Assembly (NCBI GenBank): GCA_019636195.1
Contig: JAHBYA010000002.1
Span: 206,311-270,310, forward strand
Direction: 5' to 3'
Length of the DNA stretch: 64,000 nt
Source: Planctomycetota bacterium
GTDB lineage: Bacteria; Planctomycetota; UBA8742; UBA2392
Part shown: one piece after another, positions 31,125 to 39,328 of the stretch
How positions within the stretch are numbered: the first letter of the stretch is position 1
Layout of the letters: every line of letters begins with the position of its first letter
Made by a program: the position numbers and the translations under genes
The notes under the pieces: generated by a model
The model's input: only the letters and a program-made list of their open reading frames with translations
Databases searched by the model: none
What the model was told of the DNA's origin: nothing

Positions 31125-32642
31125 ATGCCCTATAGTGCGGCTGTGTACGCCGAAACCGCCTACCTGTTTCGCCACGCGCTGATGCGCGAGGCGGCCTATG
31201 AGCTGCAATTGCCCGGCGACCGGGCGAAGCTGCACGAGCTGGCGTTTTTCCTGATCGAGGAATCGTTCGGCGGCCGAGCACCCGAGCCTCCGCCCCTTGA
31301 CGCCATCGACCCGCCGAAGATCGAGCCCCACCCCACGGATGCCGTGGCCGCGGAACTGGCTGCGCACGCGAGGCTCGCCATCCGCAAGGCCCGCACGGGT
31401 ACAGTCGCGCGCATGGCGCGCGCGGGCATGGCCGAGGTGCATAAGCTCTACCTGCGGCGGGCGGGGGAGTACCTGGAGCGCATGTTTCAGGCGGAGGCCG
31501 CCGCGCAGGCGTGGCAAACGCTGGCTGACCTGCTGCCGCGGGCTGCCGGGGGCGAATGTCTGCGCCGCGGGGGTGCCGTGCTCTTCCAGGCCGGCCAGCC
31601 TGTCGCAGCCCTGAGTGCATTCAAGCAGGCCCTGGCGATTGCACGGGAAGTCGGCAACCGGGGTTTCGAGGGCATCGCACTCGGCAACCTGGCGAACGTC
31701 TATCGTGAAACCGGGCGCGTGGAGCTGGCCGAGCGCACGTACGAGCAGGCCCTGGCGAATGCACGCGAAGTCGGCAACCGGCGGGTCGAGGGCATCGCAC
31801 TCGGCAACCTGGCGAATGTCTATCACCAAACCGGGCGCGTGGCGCCGGCCGAGCGGACGTACGAGCAAGCCCTGGCGATTCACCGCGAGGTCCGCGACCG
31901 GCGTTTTGAAGGCATCACCCTGGGCAACCTGGCGATTGTCTATCATACAACCGCGCGGACGGAGTTGGCTGAGCGGATGTACGAGCAAGCCCTGGCGATT
32001 CACCGCGAAGTCGGCGACCGGCCCAGCGAGGGCATCGCACTCGGCAACCTGGCGAATGTCTACCGCGAAACCGGGCGCATAGAGCAGGCCGAGCGGACGC
32101 ACGAGCAAGCTCTTGCAATTCACCGCGAAGTCGGCAACCGGCCCAGCGAGGGCATCGCACTCGGCAACCTGGCGAATGTCTATCACCAAACCGGGCGTGT
32201 GGAACAGGCAGAGCGGACGTACGAGCAGGCCCTGGCGATTCACCGCGAGGTCCGCGACCGGCGGGTCGAGGGCATCGCACTCGGCAACCTGGCAAATGTC
32301 TATCTCGATACCGGGCGCGTGGAGCTAGCAGAGCGGATGTACGAGCAGGCCCTGGCGATTCACCGCGAGGTCCGCGACCGGCGTTCTGAGGGCGCTCATC
32401 TCTGCGCCTATGCGGTGAGCCTTGCCGCGCACAATCGACCCGAAAGGGCGAGGGAGACCTGGCGGGCCGGCGCGGCGATTTTGCGCGAACTGGGCAACAA
32501 CCGCGAACTCGAGCGCCAGACCGCCGCCTTGCGCGCTGCCTGCGCCAAGGCAGGATTGCCACTCTTCGACGATGCTCCCCTCGACGGGGCTCAGGGCGGG
32601 CAGGGCAGACCGCTTGACGAGGGGACTGTCCCCGGCGCGTAG
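31125..32642 (+). CDS. TPR protein resembling an orphan C-terminal half of a STAND/AAA regulator (copy 1)
   Basis: 505 residues from ATG 31125; GTG 31143 corresponds exactly to the start of copy 2 and may be the real one. The N-terminus AETAYLFRHALMREAAYELQLPGDRAKLHELAF matches the 'FRHAL...AY..L...R..LH' linker that follows the ATPase domain in AAA/STAND proteins such as MalT- or adenylate-cyclase-type regulators, but no ATPase precedes it. Residues 180-440 are 40-residue TPR repeats (GIALGNLANVY.ETGR.E.AERTYEQALAIHREVG) that are nearly identical at DNA level. The last ~20 residues (after LPLFD) are encoded by a palindromic repeat element that also supplies the stop. Probably a protein-interaction module. 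Confidence 0.75.
   Translation: MPYSAAVYAETAYLFRHALMREAAYELQLPGDRAKLHELAFFLIEESFGGRAPEPPPLDAIDPPKIEPHPTDAVAAELAAHARLAIRKARTGTVARMARAGMAEVHKLYLRRAGEYLERMFQAEAAAQAWQTLADLLPRAAGGECLRRGGAVLFQAGQPVAALSAFKQALAIAREVGNRGFEGIALGNLANVYRETGRVELAERTYEQALANAREVGNRRVEGIALGNLANVYHQTGRVAPAERTYEQALAIHREVRDRRFEGITLGNLAIVYHTTARTELAERMYEQALAIHREVGDRPSEGIALGNLANVYRETGRIEQAERTHEQALAIHREVGNRPSEGIALGNLANVYHQTGRVEQAERTYEQALAIHREVRDRRVEGIALGNLANVYLDTGRVELAERMYEQALAIHREVRDRRSEGAHLCAYAVSLAAHNRPERARETWRAGAAILRELGNNRELERQTAALRAACAKAGLPLFDDAPLDGAQGGQGRPLDEGTVPGA
31621..32394 (+). repeat. Tandem 120-bp coding repeats (TPR units)
   Basis: Six full units plus a partial seventh with a period of exactly 120 bp, beginning at 31621, 31741, 31861, 31981, 32101, 32221 and 32341. 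Each carries stretches such as GAGGGCATCGCACTCGGCAA and CCTGGCGATTCACCGCGA almost unchanged. Synonymous sites are conserved too, which points to recent expansion or gene conversion. The neighbouring paralogue has the same protein repeats with much more divergence. Confidence 0.9.
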
Positions 32643-32900
32643 TTGGCGCCGAGGGACTGTCCCCGTTGTTTCGAAGCCATCGCACAGAACCCAAACGGGG
32701 ACAGTCTTGGTCCGCTAAGACTGCGATCCACCACAGAGCTCACAGAGGACACAGAGAACAGCATGGATGCTGCCAAGGAGACACTGCGCCCCGGTGCTAT
32801 GGCGCTTTGGCCATGGCCTTTGCCTTTCTCTGTGAACTCTGTGTGCTCTGTGGTGAATTCAACACAGCAGGACAGTCCCCAAATGCGGGCACAGTCCCCT
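32619..32900. repeat. Composite palindromic repeat element between the two TPR genes
   Basis: The 274-bp spacer is filled by nested inverted repeats. Five copies of a GGGACTGTCCCC-like palindrome or half occur (32621-32633, 32653-32664, 32697-32705, 32870-32880, 32891-32899). The outermost halves, AGGGGACTGT at 32620-32629 and ACAGTCCCCT at 32891-32900, are complementary. An inner pair of ~30-bp arms is at 32728-32758 and 32825-32855. No open reading frame or transposase is inside, so this looks like a non-autonomous MITE/REP-type mosaic. Confidence 0.7.
32728..32855. repeat. Imperfect ~30-bp inverted repeat (CACAGAG-rich)
   Basis: Left arm CCACCACAGAGCTCACAGAG then GACACAGAGAA (32728-32758) and right arm TTTCTCTGTGAACTCTGTGT then GCTCTGTGGTG (32825-32855) are complementary with a few mismatches. 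The 66-bp loop itself contains a small palindrome (CAGCATGGATGCTG). It is nested within the composite element. Confidence 0.75.
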
Positions 32901-32916
32901 TAGCTACAATGGCCCC

Positions 32917-34431
32917 ATGCACGCCGAAACCGCATACCTCTTCCGCCACGCGTTGATGCGCGATGCAGCCTATGGGCTGCAGTTACCGAGCGACCGCGCG
33001 CGCCTGCATGAACTGGCGTTTCAGCTGATCGAGCAGGCCTTCGGCGGCCGCGCACCGGAGCCTCCGCCCCTGGACGCCGATGAGCAGCCGAATCCCGCCC
33101 GTCACGCAACAGACGTTATCGCACGCGAGCTGGCGCAGCACGCCAGGCTGGCATCGGGGGCGCTGGCCCCCGGCTTGCACGTGCTTTACCTGCAACGCGC
33201 CGCCGACTTCGCTGACTACACCTTTCAATGGACTTCAGCCGCCGACCTGTGGCTGGAGTTGTCGAAGCTGCTCAGCGGCGACAAGCAGGGCGAATGCGTA
33301 AGACGCGCGGCAGCGGCCCTGCTCCATGGCGGCGAATGGCAACGCCCGGAGCAGTTGTTCGCGGCGGCATGTGAAACCTTCCGGCAATCCGGCTACCGCG
33401 CGGCTGAAGGCGCGGCACTGCGCGGATTGGCCGGCGTGTACATGCACACCGGGCGCACCGCCATGGCCGAGGCAACAACGAACGAGGCTGTGAACGTACT
33501 GGCCGCCGCCGGCAACGAGGATGAATACGCGCGGGCATTGGCCAATCTCGGTATCGTGTACTGGGCCACTGGCCGTGCAACACTGGCCGAAACGACCACA
33601 GAAAAGGCGCTGGCCCTGCACCGGCAAACCGGCAACCGCAGGGCCGAGGCGATGGCCCTGAGCAATCTCGCCATCCAGTACGTCGATACATCTCGCATGG
33701 AACTTGGAGAAGCAACACACAAGCAAGCGCTGTCCATTTACCTTGAACTTGGCGACCGTAACGGCCAGGGCATTGTGCTGACAAACCTTGGCAATCTGTA
33801 CCGCTTCACACAGCGCAATGACATTGCCGAAGCCAGGTACCATGAGGCGCTGGCCATCCTGCGCGAAGTCGGCAACCGGCGCTATGAGGGCGCGACTCTG
33901 GGCAATCTGGCGATCGTTTACGCCTTTACCGGCCGCCTGGAGCTGGCAGAGTCAACGAACCGTCAGGCCCTGGCCATCCACATTGAAACCGGCAGCCGGG
34001 CTTTCGAGGCTGGCGTGTGGGGCAACCTTGCCAGCCTGCATCAACAACTCGGCCGGTTCGACAGCGCCGAGGAGATGTACATGAAGTCCTTGCACATCCA
34101 CCGGCAAACCGGCGGTCGAAACCTTGAAGGCGTGGCCCTTGGCAACCTGGCCAGTTTGTACATGGAAACGGGCCGAATGGCGCAAGCCGGCGAGGCCTTC
34201 CGGCAGGCGCTGGCCATACACAAGGCAACCGGCGACCGCCGCGCCGAAGCCGCACACCGTTGCGACTACGGAAACTATCTGCTCGCAACCGGCGATGGCA
34301 CGGCGGCTCGGGCCCAGTGGCGCAAGGGTGCTGCCTTACTGCGGGAGCTGGGCGCAACAGACCTGTTGGCAGGCAAGACGGCAAAGATGCGCCAAGAATG
34401 TGCCAAAGGCGGCGTGCCGCCGTTTGATTGA
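32917..34431 (+). CDS. TPR protein resembling an orphan C-terminal half of a STAND/AAA regulator (copy 2)
   Basis: 504 residues from ATG 32917. The N-terminal 70 residues are nearly the same as in copy 1 (HAETAYLFRHALMRDAAYGLQLPSDRARLHELAF, FGGRAPEPPPLD). It then has about eight 40-residue TPR repeats of kinesin-light-chain type (ALGNLASLYMETGRMAQAGEAFRQALAIHK). It ends in a module shared with copy 1 (WRKGAALLREL, AKGGVPPFD). The natural end GGVPPFD shows where copy 1 was extended. No enzymatic domain or membrane segment. It lies directly behind the palindromic element and converges with the signal-peptidase-like gene. Confidence 0.78.
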   Translation: MHAETAYLFRHALMRDAAYGLQLPSDRARLHELAFQLIEQAFGGRAPEPPPLDADEQPNPARHATDVIARELAQHARLASGALAPGLHVLYLQRAADFADYTFQWTSAADLWLELSKLLSGDKQGECVRRAAAALLHGGEWQRPEQLFAAACETFRQSGYRAAEGAALRGLAGVYMHTGRTAMAEATTNEAVNVLAAAGNEDEYARALANLGIVYWATGRATLAETTTEKALALHRQTGNRRAEAMALSNLAIQYVDTSRMELGEATHKQALSIYLELGDRNGQGIVLTNLGNLYRFTQRNDIAEARYHEALAILREVGNRRYEGATLGNLAIVYAFTGRLELAESTNRQALAIHIETGSRAFEAGVWGNLASLHQQLGRFDSAEEMYMKSLHIHRQTGGRNLEGVALGNLASLYMETGRMAQAGEAFRQALAIHKATGDRRAEAAHRCDYGNYLLATGDGTAARAQWRKGAALLRELGATDLLAGKTAKMRQECAKGGVPPFD

Positions 34432-34436
34432 TCCGG

Positions 34437-35039
34437 CTACTCCACTTTGCGCTGGCCGAATACGCCGGCGAGGTTGAGCGCCACCCGTTGCGTGATCTTT
34501 TCTTGCGGCACGTAGCCGAAGTCGCGGCTGTCGCCGTAGGCCACGGCATCGTTGTCGGTCACAATCAGGTAGTGCCCGTCGGGAATCACGTCGCCGTCCT
34601 TGATGCCCGCCTGCGCGCCCATTACCCAGCCGATGCCTAATGGCTCCCGGCCGCCGACGCTGAAGGTCGGCAATTGCGCGGTCACTTTCTCGCCGGGCAG
34701 GCCCGCGATGCGCCCCAGCAACGTCTCGGGCGCGTCGTCGCGGGGGTCGGGATGCTCATAAAACACGATGTCGCCCAGCCGCGGCTCGCGCCAAAGGTTC
34801 AGCTTCAGCAGCAGCAGGGTGTCGCCCTGCTGCACATCGTTGATCGGCGAGGTGATGCGCTTGCTTTCAGGGTCGAACGTGCCCGGCACCGTGAACACGC
34901 TGTAGCTCAGCAGCACATACACAGCCAGCAGCACCAGCACCAAAGCAAGCGCCACCCGCAGGCGCTTGACCCAGCGCTTGAAACCCTTGACCCGGGGGTC
35001 GGGCTCGCTGTCTTTTCGCTGTTGTGCAATCAGTGCCAT
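34437..35039 (-). CDS. Signal peptidase I-like (S26) membrane protein lacking the canonical catalytic residues
   Basis: 200 residues from ATG 35039; TTG 35045 is an alternative. One transmembrane helix (about 27-48) is followed by the S26 core: GDTLLLLKLN (box B end), RLGDIVFYEHP (box C), GRIAGLPGE (box D) and DNDAVAYGDSRDFGYVP (box E). In active enzymes box D begins KRxxGLPG with the general-base Lys; here that position is Gly109. The nucleophile motif SGSMxPTL is not present: the region reads VPGTFDPESKRITSPINDVQ. Only Ser64 has a spacing to GD that could be compared. It therefore looks like a pseudoprotease or a strongly altered peptidase. It is divergent from the kinase gene, about 100 bp apart. 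Confidence 0.75.
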   Translation of the reverse strand: MALIAQQRKDSEPDPRVKGFKRWVKRLRVALALVLVLLAVYVLLSYSVFTVPGTFDPESKRITSPINDVQQGDTLLLLKLNLWREPRLGDIVFYEHPDPRDDAPETLLGRIAGLPGEKVTAQLPTFSVGGREPLGIGWVMGAQAGIKDGDVIPDGHYLIVTDNDAVAYGDSRDFGYVPQEKITQRVALNLAGVFGQRKVE

Positions 35040-35127
35040 AATCAAACGGGGCTTGCCTCTGGCTGTATATGTTGCGATATTGCCCCCTGCTTGTAACGCA
35101 CGTTCATGCGCAGGGTTCGGTCATTGC

Positions 35128-35133
35128 AAGGAG
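35128..35133 (+). promoter_or_regulatory. Shine-Dalgarno AAGGAG deciding a TTG start
   Basis: AAGGAG lies six bases before TTG 35140. There is no ATG or GTG between it and the kinase glycine-rich loop, so the kinase very probably starts at this TTG. Confidence 0.7.
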
Positions 35134-35139
35134 CTGCCC

Positions 35140-36126
35140 TTGGGCCTCTTCAAGAAACAAGAGCGTAACATTGAAGCGCTGTCCACAATCCAGGACACCA
35201 ACACCTTCAAGCTGACACGCAAGATCGCCGAAGGCGGCATGGGTGCGGTTTATGAGGCCATCCAGCTCGGCAGCGACGGCTTTGAAAAGCGCATGGCCAT
35301 CAAGACCATCCTTGAAGACTTCTCTGCAAACGATGAGTTCGTCGAGATGTTCATCGGCGAAGCCAAGCTGGTGGCGGACTTGATTCACCAGCACATCGTG
35401 CAGATTTACCAATTGGGCAAGGTCGGTCGCCAATACTACATGGCCATGGAGTTCATCCACGGCGTCAACCTTGAACAGTTCATTGACCGCCACCACCAGT
35501 ACAAGAAGCGCATCCCCACCGAGTTGTGCGTCTATATCGCCAGCCGCGTCAGCCGCGCCCTTGAGTACGCGCACAAAAAGCGCAACCGCAACGGCGAATT
35601 GCTGGGCGTGGTGCACCGCGACATCAGCCCCAAGAACATCATGATTGAGGCCGAAGGCGTCGTGAAGCTTACCGACTTCGGCATTGCCAAGGCGCGCCAC
35701 ATCATGAAAGACAAAGAAGGCGACGTGCTGATGGGCAAGGTGCAGTACATGAGCCCCGAGCAAGCCGCCTTTGAACAGACTGACGGCCGCAGCGACGTGT
35801 TTTCGCTGGGCGTGGTGCTGTACGAAATGCTGGCCGGCCGCAACATTTTCGCCGACGACGACACACTGGTGTGCATCGACAACGTGCAGAAAAAGCCGAT
35901 CCCGCCGATCAGCCACTACAACCCCAACGTCGATGACGACCTGCAGCGCGTGCTTGACCGCATGCTTGAGCGCGACAAGGGCAAGCGCTACCAGGACGCC
36001 GGCGAATGCGCCACCGACCTTGAGTTTTACATTTACAAAGGCGGTTACGGCCCGACCTTCAACACGATGGCGGACTACCTGCAACACCTGTTTCCCGAGT
36101 TCAAGCAGCATGTGGCCGCGAGGTAG
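35140..36126 (+). CDS. Serine/threonine protein kinase (PknB/Stk family), kinase domain only
   Basis: 328 residues from TTG 35140 (good ribosome-binding site). Kinase subdomains are complete: glycine loop IAEGGMGAVYEA (29-40), Lys55 in MAIKTI, Glu74 in the C-helix, HRDISPKN with catalytic Asp161, DFG at 179-181, and a YMSPEQ P+1 loop. The domain starts about residue 22 and takes most of the protein; a short C-terminal helix region (TMADYLQHLFPEFKQH) follows. There is no transmembrane segment or sensor domain, so it must be recruited by partners. The adjacent TPR proteins are candidates by location only. Confidence 0.93.
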   Translation: MGLFKKQERNIEALSTIQDTNTFKLTRKIAEGGMGAVYEAIQLGSDGFEKRMAIKTILEDFSANDEFVEMFIGEAKLVADLIHQHIVQIYQLGKVGRQYYMAMEFIHGVNLEQFIDRHHQYKKRIPTELCVYIASRVSRALEYAHKKRNRNGELLGVVHRDISPKNIMIEAEGVVKLTDFGIAKARHIMKDKEGDVLMGKVQYMSPEQAAFEQTDGRSDVFSLGVVLYEMLAGRNIFADDDTLVCIDNVQKKPIPPISHYNPNVDDDLQRVLDRMLERDKGKRYQDAGECATDLEFYIYKGGYGPTFNTMADYLQHLFPEFKQHVAAR

Positions 36127-36139
36127 CGGCCCGGACGCG

Positions 36140-36175
36140 AAGCCAAGAAACAAGAGCCCGAAGCGCAAGCGACGG
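36140..36175 (+). repeat. Dispersed 36-bp repeat, right copy of an inverted pair
   Basis: The + strand reads AAGCCAAGAAACAAGAGCCC then GAAGCGCAAGCGACGG. It is the inverted partner of 31083-31118 (32 of 36 positions) and matches the copy in the CoA ligase gene at 5603-5632 (27 of 30 in the overlap). It lies between the kinase stop and the convergent hydrolase stop. It is followed by a small hairpin (CGGGCA at 36173-36178, TGCCCG at 36186-36191). Confidence 0.8.
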
Positions 36176-36204
36176 GCATTTCTGTTGCCCGCAACACTGC
36201 CGAC

Positions 36205-37089
36205 CTACGCCTGAACCAACCAGTTTGCCAGCAGATCGATCAGGCCCTCATCTACGCGGAACAGTTTTTGCCGCGCGTCGTTAAGGTCGTGCCCCAGGTG
36301 CTCGATCACATGCAACTCGGCCGGCGGACGGGCTTCGCACCAGTCCTGCCATTGCGCGATGTTGTCGTCTGTCAGCCGCGCGTCGCGCCCACCCTGAACC
36401 ACCAGCGTGCGTACTCGCGGCTCTGCTTGCAGCGCGTTCGCCCAATGGCCGGCCAGCCACTCGTAGCTTTCCCAGCCGGAGTACGCGGCTGGGTAGCCTT
36501 TGCCGAGTTCAACGAAGTCCTCGGGTGCCAACTTCGTGCCCTGCTTGAAGTACTCTTCAAGCCTTGCGTAGTACTCCACTGCCTGCTTGCCCTTGGCGCG
36601 CTGCGTCGCGTCTGTGTGCTGAGCAAGCCTGTGTGCGCGCCAGCGCCCCACCTCAAAGATGTTGCGCAGCGGCGAGCACAACTGGGCCACGCCTGCCACG
36701 GCTTCTCCTTCGGCCAGTTTGCCGACCACCATGCCGCCTTCACTATGACCGGCGAGGTACACGGGCGCGTTGCCTGCGTGCTGCCGCAAAACACCCAGCG
36801 CTGCGCGTGCGTCCTCAACCCGCTGCCAACAGGTGTAGGTCTGCGGGTACGGCGCGGGCTTGTCGTGGCCGCGCTTGTCAAAGCGCAGCGTGGCGATGCC
36901 CCGCGCAGCCAGCAATTGCGCTACACGCCGGTACAGGCTGCTCTTGAAGCCTACGGCGTGCATGTTGCCGTCGCGGTCGTGCACACCTCCGCCCTGGTGC
37001 AGCAGCACAAAGGCGCGCGCCCTGTCAGGTACGATCAGGGTGCCGCCGAGCGCAGGATCGGTCGGGATGGTGACTTCAAACTCGGGCAT
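36205..37089 (-). CDS. Alpha/beta hydrolase (dienelactone-hydrolase-like serine hydrolase)
   Basis: 294 residues from ATG 37089; the frame is open to 37206 but the extra part covers an inverted repeat. Fold markers: VLLHQGGGVHDRDGN (oxyanion region), TLRFDKRGHDKP, the nucleophile elbow GHSEGG with catalytic Ser, and HLGHDLND with the likely catalytic His near the C-terminus; Asp in QGGRDARL may be the acid. It is probably a cytoplasmic esterase, since no signal peptide is seen. It is transcribed alone and convergent with the kinase gene. Confidence 0.88.
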   Translation of the reverse strand: MPEFEVTIPTDPALGGTLIVPDRARAFVLLHQGGGVHDRDGNMHAVGFKSSLYRRVAQLLAARGIATLRFDKRGHDKPAPYPQTYTCWQRVEDARAALGVLRQHAGNAPVYLAGHSEGGMVVGKLAEGEAVAGVAQLCSPLRNIFEVGRWRAHRLAQHTDATQRAKGKQAVEYYARLEEYFKQGTKLAPEDFVELGKGYPAAYSGWESYEWLAGHWANALQAEPRVRTLVVQGGRDARLTDDNIAQWQDWCEARPPAELHVIEHLGHDLNDARQKLFRVDEGLIDLLANWLVQA

Positions 37090-37109
37090 GGGCTGAAAGG
37101 ATCTATGGT

Positions 37110-37169
37110 CAATGTTCAATGATGCAACGGAGAGCCGATTGTGCATTGAACCCTGACCATTGAACATTG
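37110..37169. repeat. Inverted repeat CAATGTTCAATG upstream of yidC
   Basis: CAATGTTCAATG (37110-37121) and its complement CATTGAACATTG (37158-37169) are separated by 36 bases that contain further ATTGAA fragments. It lies in the divergent spacer between the hydrolase and yidC, so it may be a regulatory site or a dispersed AT-rich repeat. Confidence 0.55.
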
Positions 37170-37249
37170 CCGTTCTGTCATCTCCCTTCATTGACGCCTT
37201 TAACACGCTCGTCTATACGGGTTCCCCCACTCAGGGCCACAGGAGCGCC

Positions 37250-39298
37250 ATGCAACGCAAAGAGATGATCCAGATGGTCGTTGTGATCATCCTGATCGTT
37301 GCCGGCTTCTATGCCTGCCAGGCCTGGGTGTTTCCGCCGGCGACGCCTCCGGCGCCGATCAACGAGCCGGTCAACACTCCCGTCAACGCACCGCCGGAAC
37401 GCACCGAGCCGCCGGTGGTCACAGGCACCGCACCCGCAGCCGGCCAGCCTTCCGCGGCCACCGAGGCCGACAAAGAGCACGGCTTTGCGCCGATCCCGCG
37501 CAGCGAAGCTCGCGTCTACAAGTTGTCCAACGACCGCCTGACGGCTGTGGTCAGCGACCGCGGGGCGGTGCTGGACTCAGTCAGTTTTGTCGATGCGCAG
37601 GGCAAGGTGACTTTCTGGCGCACGCCCGACGACCCCACGATTGAGCCGTACGAAGCCCTTGAGTTGCTGCGCCCCCTTGAGGCCGCGCCCGCCATCGCGC
37701 CATTCGGCCTGCTGATGGACCGCAACGACGAAGCCCGCAACACCTCACGCTGGGAGTTGCACCTGGATGATCGCGCGGGCAGTACCCAATCCCTGACTTT
37801 CCGTTTCCCGCCCAGCACAGGCTTCAAGCACGACCGCGAATCCGACGGCACCGTGATCTACAAAAAGATTACGCTGCACCCGGGCGCGTACCGGCTGGAC
37901 ATAAGCATTGAAGTCCACAACTACAGCGACAAGGTGCGCGAGAAGTTCGTCGGTGTCTGGGGCCCGGTAGGCATCACCAACGACGGCATGCGCAGCGCCG
38001 GCGAGTACAGCCGCGTGGCGCTGTACGGCAGCACCGACAGCAAGCGCTACACGAGCCTTGAAGACTCGCCCACGATGCACTCGATTGCCGGAAGTGTGAA
38101 AGAGCGCAACGAGGAATTGGGCAAGCCTGAGCGCGCCTGGATCACGAATCGCGACCTGGATGAAATCGACGCGCCCGATCGCTTCCTGATCGCGCATGGG
38201 CTTCGCACGCAGTACTTTCTCGCGTTCATCGCGCATGACCCGGACCATCGTGACGCGCGCTACTCGGGCGCAATCCTGCCCCTGAAGGGCCCGGAAGGCG
38301 ACACTGCCGCAATCTCGATGACCGGCCCCGCGCTGGTGCTGCAACCGGCAAGAGACGGCAAGCCTGACATCGGCCACGCCAGTCTGCGCCTGTACACGGG
38401 CCCGCGTGACAAGGACGAGCTGCGAGGCGCGTGGCAAGTTGCGCCGCCTGCCGACACCGACCTGTCGGTCCAATGGACCGAACTCGCGACCAGCGGGTTC
38501 TTTGATTTGATTGCCAGCCCCCTGATCTGGGTGCTGCGCCACCTGACCAACCTGGCGGGGCCCGGCATTGCGATCATCCTGCTGACGTTGCTGGTGCGCA
38601 TGGCGCTGAGCCCGCTGAGCTACCGCGGCCAGAAGGCGATGGCCGTTTACACACAGAAGATGAAGATCGTGAAGCCGAAGATGGACGCGATCAAGGAGAA
38701 GTACAAGGACAAGACCGACCGCGACAGCCAGATGCGCATGCTGACCGAAACGCGCGAAGTAATGAAAGAACAGAATGTCGGCGTGTTCCCGATCGGCGGG
38801 TGCCTGCCGATGCTGATCCAGCTTCCGATCTTCATTGGCCTTTACCGTGCGTTCGGCGCTGCGTTCTTTCTGCGGCAGGCGAGTTTCCTGTGGATCCACG
38901 ATTTGAGCCTGCCCGACGCGACTATCCCCGGAAGCACATGGATCGGCGAGGGCTGGATCGGCTTTCTGGCGCACAACGGCTACCTGACGGTGAACATACT
39001 GCCGATGCTGTGGATCGTGCTGAGCATCGTGCAGTTCAAGATGCAGCCAAAACCCGACGACCCGCAACAGGCGGCTATGCAGAAGCAGATGGGCTGCATT
39101 TTTCCGCTGATGGGTTTGATGTTCTACGGGTTCGCGAGCGGCTTCGCGTTTTACTTCATTATCAGCAGCGTGTACTCGATTGCCGAAAGCAAGCTGATCA
39201 AGCGGAACCTGATCCGCCAGGGAGTCGTGCCCCCGCTCAAGAAGCCCGGCGAGGCGGTCAAGGAAGGCGACAAACCGCAGTACCACGCGTCGAAGTGA
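37250..39298 (+). CDS. yidC: Membrane protein insertase YidC
   Basis: 682 residues from ATG 37250 with AGGAG upstream. An N-terminal anchor (MIQMVVVIILIVAGFYACQAW) is followed by a Pro-rich linker. The large periplasmic beta-sandwich runs to about 430. The conserved Oxa1/YidC core follows (FFDLIASPLIWVLRHLTNLAG, GIAIILLTLLVRMALSPLSYRGQKAM, GCLPMLIQLPIFIGLYRAF, the five-helix bundle) with a positively charged groove Arg in LVRMAL. It inserts membrane proteins, alone or with SecYEG. The usual neighbours rpmH and rnpA are not here, but mnmE follows, as in many bacteria. Confidence 0.95.
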   Translation: MQRKEMIQMVVVIILIVAGFYACQAWVFPPATPPAPINEPVNTPVNAPPERTEPPVVTGTAPAAGQPSAATEADKEHGFAPIPRSEARVYKLSNDRLTAVVSDRGAVLDSVSFVDAQGKVTFWRTPDDPTIEPYEALELLRPLEAAPAIAPFGLLMDRNDEARNTSRWELHLDDRAGSTQSLTFRFPPSTGFKHDRESDGTVIYKKITLHPGAYRLDISIEVHNYSDKVREKFVGVWGPVGITNDGMRSAGEYSRVALYGSTDSKRYTSLEDSPTMHSIAGSVKERNEELGKPERAWITNRDLDEIDAPDRFLIAHGLRTQYFLAFIAHDPDHRDARYSGAILPLKGPEGDTAAISMTGPALVLQPARDGKPDIGHASLRLYTGPRDKDELRGAWQVAPPADTDLSVQWTELATSGFFDLIASPLIWVLRHLTNLAGPGIAIILLTLLVRMALSPLSYRGQKAMAVYTQKMKIVKPKMDAIKEKYKDKTDRDSQMRMLTETREVMKEQNVGVFPIGGCLPMLIQLPIFIGLYRAFGAAFFLRQASFLWIHDLSLPDATIPGSTWIGEGWIGFLAHNGYLTVNILPMLWIVLSIVQFKMQPKPDDPQQAAMQKQMGCIFPLMGLMFYGFASGFAFYFIISSVYSIAESKLIKRNLIRQGVVPPLKKPGEAVKEGDKPQYHASK

Positions 39299-39328
39299 TT
39301 TGTGTTCGGGGTTGGAGGCACGGCCGCC

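Noticed and set aside
31621..32394. Regular 120-bp repeats considered as a CRISPR-like or satellite array
   Set aside because: Units have no unique spacers and encode TPR motifs in one continuous frame.
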